NCBI GenBank assembly: GCA_035249905.1 | Contig: DATFFT010000003.1 | Location: 1-64,000, forward strand | Source: JAOUEA01 sp035249905 | GTDB taxonomy: Bacteria > Actinomycetota > UBA4738 > HRBIN12 | Reading direction: 5' to 3' | DNA length: 64,000 nucleotides | Part shown: positions 7,983-15,703 of the stretch, piece by piece | Layout: every line of letters starts with the position of its first letter | How positions within the stretch are numbered: position 1 is the stretch's first letter | Translations under genes and position numbers: made by a program | The notes under the pieces: model-generated | The model's input: only the letters and a program-made list of their open reading frames with translations | Told to the model about the DNA's origin: nothing | Databases searched by the model: none

Positions 7983-8312
7983 ATGAAGCCACGTGACATG
8001 CGAGATCTCGTGTGGTTCGACGACGAGGCTGCGCGCACCGAGGTGCTCTTCGAGAGCGAGCGCATCTGGAGCCAGCTCGTCTGCCTGCAAGGCGCCCAGG
8101 GCATCGGGCCGATCGCCGACAAGCACGCCGACGCCATCGTGTCGGTGCTCGCCGGCGAAGTCGCGGTGCAGGTCGGGAAGGGGCGCGCCCGCATGCAGCA
8201 GTGGCACGCCGTGCTCGTGCCCGCGGGAACCCAGCTCACGATCCGCAACGCGTCGGACGAGCCCGCCGTCGTGCAGGTGACGACCGCGCCACCTCCGGCT
8301 TCCTCCATCTGA
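7983..8312 (+). CDS. Cupin-domain protein
   Basis: A 109-residue single-domain cupin. Two beta-barrel motifs are visible: GPIADKHADAIVSVLAGEVAV (the G(X)5HXH region, with only one clear His and an Asp) and WHAVLVPAGTQLTIRNASDEP (PxG...H region without the last His). The metal site is therefore incomplete, which suggests a binding or regulatory protein rather than an oxygenase. The gene ends 7 bases before the 3' end of the opposing thiamine permease gene and is otherwise alone. Confidence 0.75.
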   Translation: MKPRDMRDLVWFDDEAARTEVLFESERIWSQLVCLQGAQGIGPIADKHADAIVSVLAGEVAVQVGKGRARMQQWHAVLVPAGTQLTIRNASDEPAVVQVTTAPPPASSI

Positions 8313-8319
8313 TCCGAGG

Positions 8320-9924
8320 TCAGATCCGGCCGAAGGTCCCGACGCGGAAGCGATCGATCGCGATCGTGATCGCCGCCGTGACCGTCATCAACAGCACGCT
8401 CATCGCGGTGGCCTGGCCGATCGAGGCGGCGCCGGGCTGTGAGAGCAGGCGCACGATGGCGACCGGCATCGTGGGCGAGTCGAGCCGAGCCACGAACGCG
8501 GTCGCGCCGAACTCCCCGAGCGCCACAGCGAAGGCGAACGCGGCCGCGCCGAGGATCGCCCGCGAGGCGACCGGCAGCAGCACGTCGCGGCTCGTCTGCC
8601 ACGGTGACGCCCCGAGCGCCGCCGCCTGCTCGCGGAGGTCGTGCCCGGCGGAGGCCAGCACCGGCTCGACCAGGCGCACGACGAACGGGACCGCGACCAC
8701 AGCCTGGGCGGCCACCAGCAGCCAGACGCTCCCGCGGATGTCGAGCGCGCCGGTGTCGAACGCCACGACGTAGCCGAATCCGATCGTGACTGCGGAGACG
8801 CCGAGCGGCACGGTCGAGAGCCCTCGCAGCCACGAGCCACGGGCCGACCCCGCCACCACCCATGCGGCCAGCACCCCCACGACGATCGCGATCGCCGCCG
8901 CGCCAACCGCCACGCGCAGGGACGTCGTCACCGCGCTCAGGGCGGAGATCGGCAACGCGCTCCCCTCACGAACGCTGCCGAGCTCGAGGTAGCGGTCGAG
9001 GGTGAGTCCCGCGGGCGTTCGAAGCGACCGCCAGACGAGCCGCAGCGGAGGACCGAGGACCGCCAGCGCCAGGAGCGGAGCGCCGAGGGCGACGAACGCG
9101 CGTTCCCCGCGGGTGCGAGGCGGCCGCGCCGCGTCGGCCGAGGCGACGATGCGCTGTCGCACCGCCGCACGCGACTCGGTCACCGAGGTGACCCACAGCA
9201 GCGCAGAGACGATCGCGAGCTGCACCAGGGTGAGCGCCGCCGCGACCGGCAGGTTCAACAGCTGGGACGTCTGCCGGAAGATCTCCACCTCGATCGTCGG
9301 GCGCGACGGACCGGCGAGCAGCAACGCGACGCCGAACGACGTGAACGTGAACAGGAACACCAGCGTGGCCGCGCCGACGATGGCCGGGCGGGCGAGCGGC
9401 AGCAGCACGTCGGTGAACCGGCGAACACCCGTGGCTCCCATCTCGGCGGCGAGGTCCTCGTAGGCAGGATCGAGCTGCGACCAGAACCCACCGACGACCC
9501 GCACGACCACGGCGAGGTTGAAGAAGACGTGCGCCGCGAACAGTGCCGCGAGCGAAGGCCTCGACCCGGCGAAGGCCGTGCCCACGACCACCGTCGGCAG
9601 CACGAACGCAACGAGCGTGGCGACGCGCAGGCCCGACCGCCCTGGGAAGCGGAACCGCGCGAGCAGATGGGCGGCCGGCAGCCCGAGCGTCAGCGTGAGG
9701 GCAGTCGAGACGACGGCCTGCCACGTGGTGAACCAGATCACCCCCCGCAGCCGGGCATCGCCGAGCACGGTGCCGGGCGAGACCTCACCGATCACCGAGC
9801 CCAGGATCGACGCCAGGGGGTAGACGAAGAACAACGCGAGGAAGGCGATCGGCACCGCCGCGAGCGCGATCCGCCCGAGGGCCGGCCTCAACCGAACATC
9901 AGATCGGTCCACGCTTGGACCCAT
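8320..9924 (-). CDS. thiP: Thiamine ABC transporter permease, fused double-domain
   Basis: A 534-residue membrane protein with two binding-protein-dependent permease domains in tandem, as in ThiP and FbpB. Both EAA loops are visible (AAEMGATGVRRFTDVLLPLA near residue 165 and AALGASPWQTSRDVLLPVA near 460). It should form the membrane channel for the substrate delivered by the ThiB protein. The ATG at 9924 overlaps thiB by 37 bases; a TTG at 9891 that overlaps the thiB stop (TTGA) is a real alternative. Thiamine specificity rests on the TPP riboswitch and ThiB. No ATPase gene follows. Confidence 0.85.
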   Translation of the reverse strand: MGPSVDRSDVRLRPALGRIALAAVPIAFLALFFVYPLASILGSVIGEVSPGTVLGDARLRGVIWFTTWQAVVSTALTLTLGLPAAHLLARFRFPGRSGLRVATLVAFVLPTVVVGTAFAGSRPSLAALFAAHVFFNLAVVVRVVGGFWSQLDPAYEDLAAEMGATGVRRFTDVLLPLARPAIVGAATLVFLFTFTSFGVALLLAGPSRPTIEVEIFRQTSQLLNLPVAAALTLVQLAIVSALLWVTSVTESRAAVRQRIVASADAARPPRTRGERAFVALGAPLLALAVLGPPLRLVWRSLRTPAGLTLDRYLELGSVREGSALPISALSAVTTSLRVAVGAAAIAIVVGVLAAWVVAGSARGSWLRGLSTVPLGVSAVTIGFGYVVAFDTGALDIRGSVWLLVAAQAVVAVPFVVRLVEPVLASAGHDLREQAAALGASPWQTSRDVLLPVASRAILGAAAFAFAVALGEFGATAFVARLDSPTMPVAIVRLLSQPGAASIGQATAMSVLLMTVTAAITIAIDRFRVGTFGRI

Positions 9925-10961
9925 GCGTCCCGCTCGGCGGCCACCCGCTCGGGGGGGAGCGCGAGCGGCGCCTCGGGCTCCTCGGACCATCGCTCGACCT
10001 CAGGCGGCAGCTCGGCGTCGTCGACGACCGGGAAGACGAACATCCGCAACGGCACGTCTTCCTGGAACCGCCTCGACAGGAGGAAGTCGATCACCCGGCG
10101 GGCCTCTGCCGGATGTTCGGTGCCGGCGAGCACGCCGGCGAACTCCACCTGGCGGTAGCAGCTCTCGGTGACGGCGGCCGTGGGCGCCTCGTCGAGGGGC
10201 TCCTCCGCGAAGACGACCTCGGCCACCGGGCTCGTCGCGTACGAGACCACGATCGGACGATCGCCTTCACCGCCACCCGCACCGGAGAATCCCCCGTAGT
10301 ACGCCTGCTCCCATCCGTCGACGACGAGCACATCGTTGGCGCGCAGTTCCTGCCAGAACCCCTGCCATCCGTCGTCGCCGAATCGAGCGATCGTCGCCAG
10401 CAAGAACGCGAGCCCGGGGGTCGAGGTGGCCGGGTTCTCGACCACGGTCAGTCCCCGGTAGGCGGGGTCGACGAGGTCGTCGAGGCGTGCGGGTGGGGCG
10501 AGATCGCGCTCGGCGAACCAGCCCAGATCCACGTTGAGACAGACGTCGCCGTGATCGACGGGTGTGACCGCATGCGTGGGATCGAGCTGGAACCGTTCGT
10601 CGACCCGCCTCAGCGCCGGCGACTCGTACGGCTCGAAGACGTCCGCATCGACCGCCTTCGGGAACAGGTTGCTGTCGACGCCGAAGAGCACGTCGCCCTC
10701 CGGGTTCCCCGCGGTGAGGATCGCGCGGTTCACGAGCTGGCCGGCGTCGCCCGCGGGCACGATGCGCAGGTCGATGCCGCTATCGCGCTCGAACGCCCTG
10801 ACCACGCTCTTGGAAACGTCGAAGGAGTCGTGGGTGAGCAGGGTGACCGCGACCGGCTCCGAGGGCGTGGCCGACCGCGGCGGCGGATCCCCACCATCTC
10901 CGGAGCACGAGGCGAGCAGGAACGTCGCACACACGGCGACTGCGAAGGTGCGCGGGGTCAT
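9888..10961 (-). CDS. thiB: Thiamine ABC transporter substrate-binding lipoprotein
   Basis: A 357-residue precursor with a signal peptide and lipobox (LLASC, Cys near residue 17) followed by an acidic/Pro linker. The mature part matches ThiB and iron-binding-protein relatives: VTLLTHDSF, an ILTAGNPEGDVLFGVDSN segment, and PVDHGDVCLNVDLGWF. It should capture thiamine or its phosphates outside the membrane and deliver them to ThiP. The ATG overlaps the stop of the thiamine pyrophosphokinase gene (ATGA), so all three are one operon under the TPP riboswitch. Confidence 0.85.
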   Translation of the reverse strand: MTPRTFAVAVCATFLLASCSGDGGDPPPRSATPSEPVAVTLLTHDSFDVSKSVVRAFERDSGIDLRIVPAGDAGQLVNRAILTAGNPEGDVLFGVDSNLFPKAVDADVFEPYESPALRRVDERFQLDPTHAVTPVDHGDVCLNVDLGWFAERDLAPPARLDDLVDPAYRGLTVVENPATSTPGLAFLLATIARFGDDGWQGFWQELRANDVLVVDGWEQAYYGGFSGAGGGEGDRPIVVSYATSPVAEVVFAEEPLDEAPTAAVTESCYRQVEFAGVLAGTEHPAEARRVIDFLLSRRFQEDVPLRMFVFPVVDDAELPPEVERWSEEPEAPLALPPERVAAERDAWVQAWTDLMFG

Positions 10962-11599
10962 GTCGTCGCCTCGTCGCCCGGCCTGATGGCGAGGACGACG
11001 CCCTCGGCGACCTCGACCACCACACGTTCCGCGAGGAAGCGGTTGCTCACACCGAGGCTCGAACCCGGGTCCAGCACCGCGTCCTCGAGCGGCCACCGCA
11101 GCCCCTCGGCACGGACCCCCCGCGCCGATCCGCCGAGCGCGAACAGGCTGATCAGCTCGCCCGGCGTTCCGGCGAGCTCGCGCCGGCTCCGGCAGACGTG
11201 CAGCAGAGACCCCCCGAACACCCCGTCGACCTCCACGGCGGCGTATCGCGGCGAACCCATGACCAGCGCATTGCCGAAGAGGTGGTCGAGGCGGCCCCCG
11301 CCTCCACCGACGACGACCACGCGCCCGACCCCCGCCACGACCGCCGCTTCGATCGCGAGATCGAGGTCGGTCGCGTCCTTGTCGTCCGGGTACCGGCGGA
11401 TCTCACCGCCCTCGCGCTCGAACCGCTCGAGGGAATCGGCGTCGACGGAGTCCATGTCGCCGACGAGGAGCTCGACCCGCACCCCCAGACGTTCGGCTTC
11501 GGCCAGCCCCACGTCGGCGGCGATGACGAGCGCATCGTCGGGCACCACGAGGGGCACTCGCGAGGGCCCACCCCCGCAGAAGATGAAAGCGGATCGCAC
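10958..11599 (-). CDS. Thiamine pyrophosphokinase
   Basis: A 213-residue enzyme that converts thiamine and ATP to thiamine diphosphate. Catalytic-domain motifs are present: DDALVIAADVG, LLVGDMDSVD, RRYPDDKDATDLDLAIEAA (the acidic Mg-ATP site) and GGGGRLDHLFGN; the C-terminal 70 residues form the thiamine-binding beta sandwich. The start is the GTG at 11599: GGAGGGAG lies 8 bases before it, and the longer in-frame ATG at 11621-11623 falls inside the conserved 3' end of the riboswitch aptamer, so it is not a start. First gene of the thiamine uptake operon. Confidence 0.92.
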   Translation of the reverse strand: MRSAFIFCGGGPSRVPLVVPDDALVIAADVGLAEAERLGVRVELLVGDMDSVDADSLERFEREGGEIRRYPDDKDATDLDLAIEAAVVAGVGRVVVVGGGGGRLDHLFGNALVMGSPRYAAVEVDGVFGGSLLHVCRSRRELAGTPGELISLFALGGSARGVRAEGLRWPLEDAVLDPGSSLGVSNRFLAERVVVEVAEGVVLAIRPGDEATT

Positions 11600-11607
11600 G
11601 GTCCGAA

Positions 11608-11697
11608 CTCCCTCCGCCGGCATTACCCGGTTCAGGTTCGTCGGGTCGCCGACGTCGCAGCCGGCCTCTCAGCCCGGTTCCCCGAGCTCCCCGTGTT
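11608..11697 (-). promoter_or_regulatory. TPP riboswitch (THI element)
   Basis: On the minus strand the aptamer hallmarks occur in order: GGGGAGCUC at the 5' end, GGGCUGAGA, GACCC, GAACCUGAACCGGGUAAUGC, and GCGGAGGGA at the 3' end. This matches the THI-box consensus nearly base for base. The final GGAGGGA is also the ribosome-binding site of the thiamine pyrophosphokinase gene, 8 bases from its GTG, so TPP binding probably hides it and blocks translation. The 5' edge meets the stop codon of the preceding SRPBCC gene, so the promoter lies inside or before that gene. Confidence 0.93.
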
Positions 11698-12185
11698 CAC
11701 ACACGAGTATAGGTGTCGGTCGCACCGAACGCTCGGGTCCGCGCCGGCCCGGCCGCGATCAGATATCCGCGGAACCCGCGCATCGAGCGATCCATCAGCG
11801 CGAGGAGCACCGGCCGGTAGATCGCGGCGGCGAGCTCCCCCAGGACCGGCATGTCGAGCCGAACCTGCTCGCGCCACGTGAACCGGGTGCAGCCATCGAC
11901 GGGCTCGAGCATCCAGGTGCCGACGCCGGCCACGAGCGAGCCGTGGCCGATCTCGAGCCGGCGCGGCGGATCCCACGCGAGGACCTCCATCGGCTCGGTG
12001 AAGGCCGCGATGCCGAACAGCCGCGTGCGTACCGACAGCCGAACCCCCACGCCTTCCCGATGCTCGCTCACGACCGATACGCTGTCGGCGTCGGCCATCC
12101 AGCCGGCCTGGCGCTCCCAGTCGAGCAGCACCGTCCAGGCCTCCTCGAGCGGCGCCGGCACCACGATCTGGCGTTCGACGAGCAC
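11697..12185 (-). CDS. SRPBCC-family protein
   Basis: A 162-residue helix-grip-fold protein (polyketide cyclase/dehydrase type): EERQIVV-like start, APLEEAWTVLLDWERQ, MEVLAWDPPRRLEIGHG and a final amphipathic helix with LLALMDRSMRGFRGYL. Such proteins bind hydrophobic ligands in a deep pocket. The GTG start is 6 bases from a TAGGAT hexamer. Its stop touches the TPP riboswitch, so part of the thiamine operon mRNA may come from this promoter. Function unknown; it need not be involved in thiamine metabolism. Confidence 0.75.
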   Translation of the reverse strand: MLVERQIVVPAPLEEAWTVLLDWERQAGWMADADSVSVVSEHREGVGVRLSVRTRLFGIAAFTEPMEVLAWDPPRRLEIGHGSLVAGVGTWMLEPVDGCTRFTWREQVRLDMPVLGELAAAIYRPVLLALMDRSMRGFRGYLIAAGPARTRAFGATDTYTRV

Positions 12186-12191
12186 GGCGTC

Positions 12192-12227
12192 ATCCTAGGC
12201 CGGACGGCGGGACCGTCGCCGTAAGCT
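12192..12227. promoter_or_regulatory. Divergent leaderless promoters, SRPBCC gene and hutI
   Basis: Minus strand: TAGGAT (12192-12197), 6 bases before the GTG at 12185. Plus strand: TAAGCT (12222-12227), 7 bases before the GTG at 12235. The whole intergenic gap is 49 bases and holds little else, so the two promoters lie back to back with -35 regions overlapping the opposite unit. Confidence 0.5.
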
Positions 12228-12234
12228 GCGGCCC

Positions 12235-13464
12235 GTGGCACGAGGTGGGGTGGTGGCGGCGGCGTTGGCGACGGCGCAGGGCGACGAGCCGACCGGCGAG
12301 GCCTCCGAGGCGGTCGAGGGCGGGGTCGGCGTCGCCTGGGACGACGACGGATCGATCGCCTACGTCGGGGCCGCCGACGGCCTCCCCTGGGAGCCCACGC
12401 TCGGCGCGCACGACCGTGGGTGCCTCGTGCCGGGCTTCGTGGACCAGCACACGCACCTACCGTTCGTGGGGTGGCGGGCCGACGAGTTCGAGGCGCGTCT
12501 GCGAGGCCTCTCCTACCGGGAGCTGCACGGAGGCGACGGAGGCATCTTCCGGTCGGCCCGGATGTTCGCCGAGGCCACCGACGACGAGGTGATGACCTTC
12601 TCCCACGCGCTGCTCGACGAGATGCTCGCCCACGGCACGACCGCACTCGAGCTGAAGACCGGATACGGGCTCTCGGTCGACCAGGAGCTGCGGGCAGCGG
12701 GGCTCGCGCGCCGACTCGCAGAGGAAGCCTCGCAGACCTGCACCGTGACGCTCCTGGCCGCCCACGCCGTTCCGCAGGAGATGGATCGTGCCGGCTGGGT
12801 GCGAGTGGCGAGCGACGAGTTGATCCCTGAGGCGGCACGGCGAGGGCTCGCCGACGCGGTCGACGTCTACGTCGAGGACTTCGCGTTCTCCCTCGACGAC
12901 CTCGAGGCGATCGCCGGGTCGGCACATGCCGCGGGACTCGCCCTGCGCGTGCACGCCGATCAGCTCGGCGACTCCGGCGCGGCGGCCGCGGCCGCACGTC
13001 TCGGCGCGAGGAGCGCCGATCACCTGAACCACTGCTCGCCCGCGAGCGTCGCCGCGCTCTCCGCGGGCGACACCGTCGCCGGGCTGCTCCCGGCGTCGAC
13101 GTTCTTCCTGCGGGGCACGCCCGCCCCGGCGCGAGCGCTGCGCGAGGCCGGCGTGCCGATCGCCCTCGCGACCGACGCGAACCCTGGCACCTCACCTGTG
13201 GTCTCGATGCCGGAGGTGATCGCGATGGCCGCCGCGGTCTACGAGGTGCCCCCGCTGGACGCGCTCACGGCCGCCACCCTGACCCCGGCGTGGGTGCTCG
13301 GCCTCTCCGGCACGCTCGGCACGCTCGAGGCGGGCAAACGCGCCGATCTCGTGCTCCTCGAGCACCGGTCGTTCGCCCAGGTGCCGTACCGGCCGGGGCA
13401 CGATCCGGTCGTCGCGACGATCGTCGCGGGCGAGGTCGTCCGCGACCGGGGCAGAACGGGCTAG
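12235..13464 (+). CDS. hutI: Imidazolonepropionase
   Basis: A 409-residue amidohydrolase that opens the ring of 4-imidazolone-5-propanoate to N-formimino-L-glutamate, third step of histidine degradation. Metal-binding motif GFVDQHTHLPF is at residues 67-77, with further ligands in AAHAVP, RVHADQ and the Asp of ATDANPG. Substrate-contact residues around KTGYGL fit the family. The GTG start has a leaderless promoter. Its TAG stop lies in a CTAG palindrome that also supplies the stop of hutH on the other strand. Confidence 0.93.
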   Translation: MARGGVVAAALATAQGDEPTGEASEAVEGGVGVAWDDDGSIAYVGAADGLPWEPTLGAHDRGCLVPGFVDQHTHLPFVGWRADEFEARLRGLSYRELHGGDGGIFRSARMFAEATDDEVMTFSHALLDEMLAHGTTALELKTGYGLSVDQELRAAGLARRLAEEASQTCTVTLLAAHAVPQEMDRAGWVRVASDELIPEAARRGLADAVDVYVEDFAFSLDDLEAIAGSAHAAGLALRVHADQLGDSGAAAAAARLGARSADHLNHCSPASVAALSAGDTVAGLLPASTFFLRGTPAPARALREAGVPIALATDANPGTSPVVSMPEVIAMAAAVYEVPPLDALTAATLTPAWVLGLSGTLGTLEAGKRADLVLLEHRSFAQVPYRPGHDPVVATIVAGEVVRDRGRTG

Positions 13465-14996
13465 TCGAGCGATCCGATCTCTGCTTCGGCGGCGGCGACC
13501 AACCCTCCCTCGTGCACCAGGCTCACCGCATCGGCGATGTCGGGCCCGAACTCGCGATCGGCCTCGAAGAAGGGCACGGTCGCTCTGATCGCGCGGTGCA
13601 CGGCGCGTGTGGCGCGGCCCGGCTCGAGCGGCGCCCGCAGGTCCAGCGCCTGGGCGGCGCCGAGGGCCTCGAGCGCGACCACCGTCTCGGCGTTGGCCAC
13701 CACCTCGCGGGCGTGCCGAGCCGCGGTCATGCCCATGCTCACGTGGTCCTCCTGCCCGGCGCTCGAGGGGATCGAGTCGACCGAGGCCGGATGCGCGAGG
13801 ACCTTGCACTCGCTCACCAGCGACGCGGCCGTGTACTGCACGAGCATGAAGCCCGAGTTCAGCCCGGACCCGTGCACCAGGAACGGCGGCAGGCCGTTGG
13901 ACTGGTGCTCGTCGAGCAGGCGGTAGAGGCGTCGCTCCGCGATCGAGGCGAGCGAGACGATCGCCGTCGCGACGGTGTCGAGCGCGACGGCGACGGGCTG
14001 TCCGTGGAAGTTCCCGCCCGAGACCACCTCGCCCGCATCGTCGTCGGGCAGCACGATGGGGTTGTCGCTCACGCTGTTCGCCTCGATCGCCAGGACCCCG
14101 GCTGCGTAGCCGAGGGCGTCGCGCGAGGCGCCGTGTACCTGTGGGGCGCATCGCAGGGAGTAGGCGTCCTGCACCAGGTGCGGTGAGTCCCGATGCGAGG
14201 CGAGGATCGGAGATCCGGCGAGCAGCCGGCGCAGGTTCGAGGCGCTCGCCGACTGGCCTGGGTGGGGCCGGAGCGCCTGCAGCCGCTCGTCGAACGGGCG
14301 ATCGGTGCCGAACGAGGCCTCGATCGTCATCGCGGCGACGACGTCGGCCGTGCGTGTCAGCGTCGTGGCGCGTGCGAGGGCGAGGATGCCGATCGCCAGC
14401 ATGCCCTGGGTGCCGTTGACGAGCGCGAGGCCCTCCTTGGCCTCGAGCGCGATTGGCTCCAGCCCTGCCCGAGCCATCGCCCCGGCGGCCGGCTCGACCC
14501 CGCCTTCGGGCGTGAGCACCCCGCCGTGGCCGATCAGCGGAAGGGCGAGGTTCGCGAGCGGGGCGAGGTCGCCCGACGCGCCGAGCGAACCCTGCTGGGG
14601 CACGGCGGGGATCACGTCCTCGTTCAGCATCGAGATCATCAGGTCGATCAGCACGGGCCGCACCCCCGAGTGCCCCAGCGCGAGCACGTGGGCGCGCAGC
14701 AACAGCATCGCGCGTGCCTCCTCGCGGGTGAGGGGCGGCCCGACCGCCGTCGCGTGCGATCGCACGATGCCGTGCTGCAGCGTCGAGGCCTCCGAAGGGT
14801 CGACCCGGGTGTGCGCGAGCGCCCCGAAGCCGGTGGTGACGCCGTAGATCGTCTCGCCGCTCGCAACCTCGCGGTCGATCACCGCTCGCCCGGCCTCGAC
14901 GCGGGACCGGGCCTCGCTCCCGAACGAGACGGGCGCGCCGTCGGCCACCGCGACGACGTCGTCCAGGCCGAGCGGGCCGCCCACCTCGACGTTCAT
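13461..14996 (-). CDS. hutH: Histidine ammonia-lyase
   Basis: A 511-residue enzyme that removes ammonia from L-histidine to give trans-urocanate, the first step of the pathway. The Ala140-Ser141-Gly142 triad in GSLGASGDLAPLA cyclises to the MIO electrophile, and Tyr51 in YGVTTGFG is the catalytic base. Length is normal. The ATG overlaps the stop of the S51 peptidase gene (ATGA-type). It is the last gene of the hutU - S51 peptidase - hutH operon and runs head-on into hutI. Confidence 0.96.
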   Translation of the reverse strand: MNVEVGGPLGLDDVVAVADGAPVSFGSEARSRVEAGRAVIDREVASGETIYGVTTGFGALAHTRVDPSEASTLQHGIVRSHATAVGPPLTREEARAMLLLRAHVLALGHSGVRPVLIDLMISMLNEDVIPAVPQQGSLGASGDLAPLANLALPLIGHGGVLTPEGGVEPAAGAMARAGLEPIALEAKEGLALVNGTQGMLAIGILALARATTLTRTADVVAAMTIEASFGTDRPFDERLQALRPHPGQSASASNLRRLLAGSPILASHRDSPHLVQDAYSLRCAPQVHGASRDALGYAAGVLAIEANSVSDNPIVLPDDDAGEVVSGGNFHGQPVAVALDTVATAIVSLASIAERRLYRLLDEHQSNGLPPFLVHGSGLNSGFMLVQYTAASLVSECKVLAHPASVDSIPSSAGQEDHVSMGMTAARHAREVVANAETVVALEALGAAQALDLRAPLEPGRATRAVHRAIRATVPFFEADREFGPDIADAVSLVHEGGLVAAAEAEIGSLD

Positions 14997-15703
14997 CCGC
15001 GAGCCGCTTCCAGCAGCCGGACCTCGAACGGCTCCTCGACGACGTCGCCGCGCTCACCGGGCGCGACGCGACGAGCACCGGCATCCTCGGCGGAGACGAG
15101 CACCTCGCCGACCTCGTCGCCCACGAGGTGCACGGCCGCGAGGTCGTCGCACGCGATGCCCGGCGGGAGCACGCCTTCGCCCACGAGCCGGTGGAACTCG
15201 GGCCGCCGAGCAGGCTCCGAATCGAAATGCGGGCAGAAGCTCCCCGGCACGAGGCCGAGCCCGTCGGTCAACGGGTCGGCTCGCCCGATCAGGAACGAGT
15301 CGGTCGTCGAGGCCTCGAACCAGCAGTTCGCTCCGGCGCTGCCGCCCGCGAGGACCACGCCGGCGTCCCAGGCCTCGCGGAGGATCTCGTCAAGGCCGTG
15401 AGCTCGCCACACCGCGAGCATGTTCACCGTGTTCCCCCCGCCCACGAGCACGACGTCGTGGGACATCACCACCGATCGCAGATCGCGCTCGGTGCGTTCG
15501 AACAGCGTGAGCACCGCCGGCTCCCACGGCCCCGCCGGGAAGGCTCGGAAGAACGCCGCCACGCTGCGATCGTTGTCGCCGGTCGCCGTCGGCACCGACA
15601 GCACCTTGGGCCGGGCGGCGCCGGTGAGCTCGAAGATGTATCGATAGATCGGGTCGTCGGGCCACTGGCCGCCACCCATCGCCACGATGTGCCGCCCGCT
15701 CAC
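14993..15703 (-). CDS. Peptidase S51 family (dipeptidase E / cyanophycinase-like)
   Basis: A 236-residue serine hydrolase of family S51. Ser122 lies in the nucleophile elbow AGGSAGANCW, and CPHFDSE around residue 157 supplies the His of the triad; the VLVGGGNT segment forms the substrate pocket. Known members cut Asp-Xaa dipeptides or the aspartyl-arginine polymer cyanophycin. It sits between hutU and hutH with 4-base overlaps on both sides, so it is tightly tied to histidine degradation. A role in handling a peptide or N-acyl substrate of that pathway is inferred, not shown. Confidence 0.85.
   Translation of the reverse strand: MSGRHIVAMGGGQWPDDPIYRYIFELTGAARPKVLSVPTATGDNDRSVAAFFRAFPAGPWEPAVLTLFERTERDLRSVVMSHDVVLVGGGNTVNMLAVWRAHGLDEILREAWDAGVVLAGGSAGANCWFEASTTDSFLIGRADPLTDGLGLVPGSFCPHFDSEPARRPEFHRLVGEGVLPPGIACDDLAAVHLVGDEVGEVLVSAEDAGARRVAPGERGDVVEEPFEVRLLEAARG

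Noticed and set aside
11600..11623. Upstream ATG at 11623 as start of thiamine pyrophosphokinase
   Set aside because: This ATG is the conserved AUG within the 3' part of the TPP aptamer; the ribosome-binding site and family start point to GTG at 11599.
13192..15084. A 630-codon minus-strand frame over hutH
   Set aside because: Out of frame with histidine ammonia-lyase, whose MIO motif and length are unmistakable.
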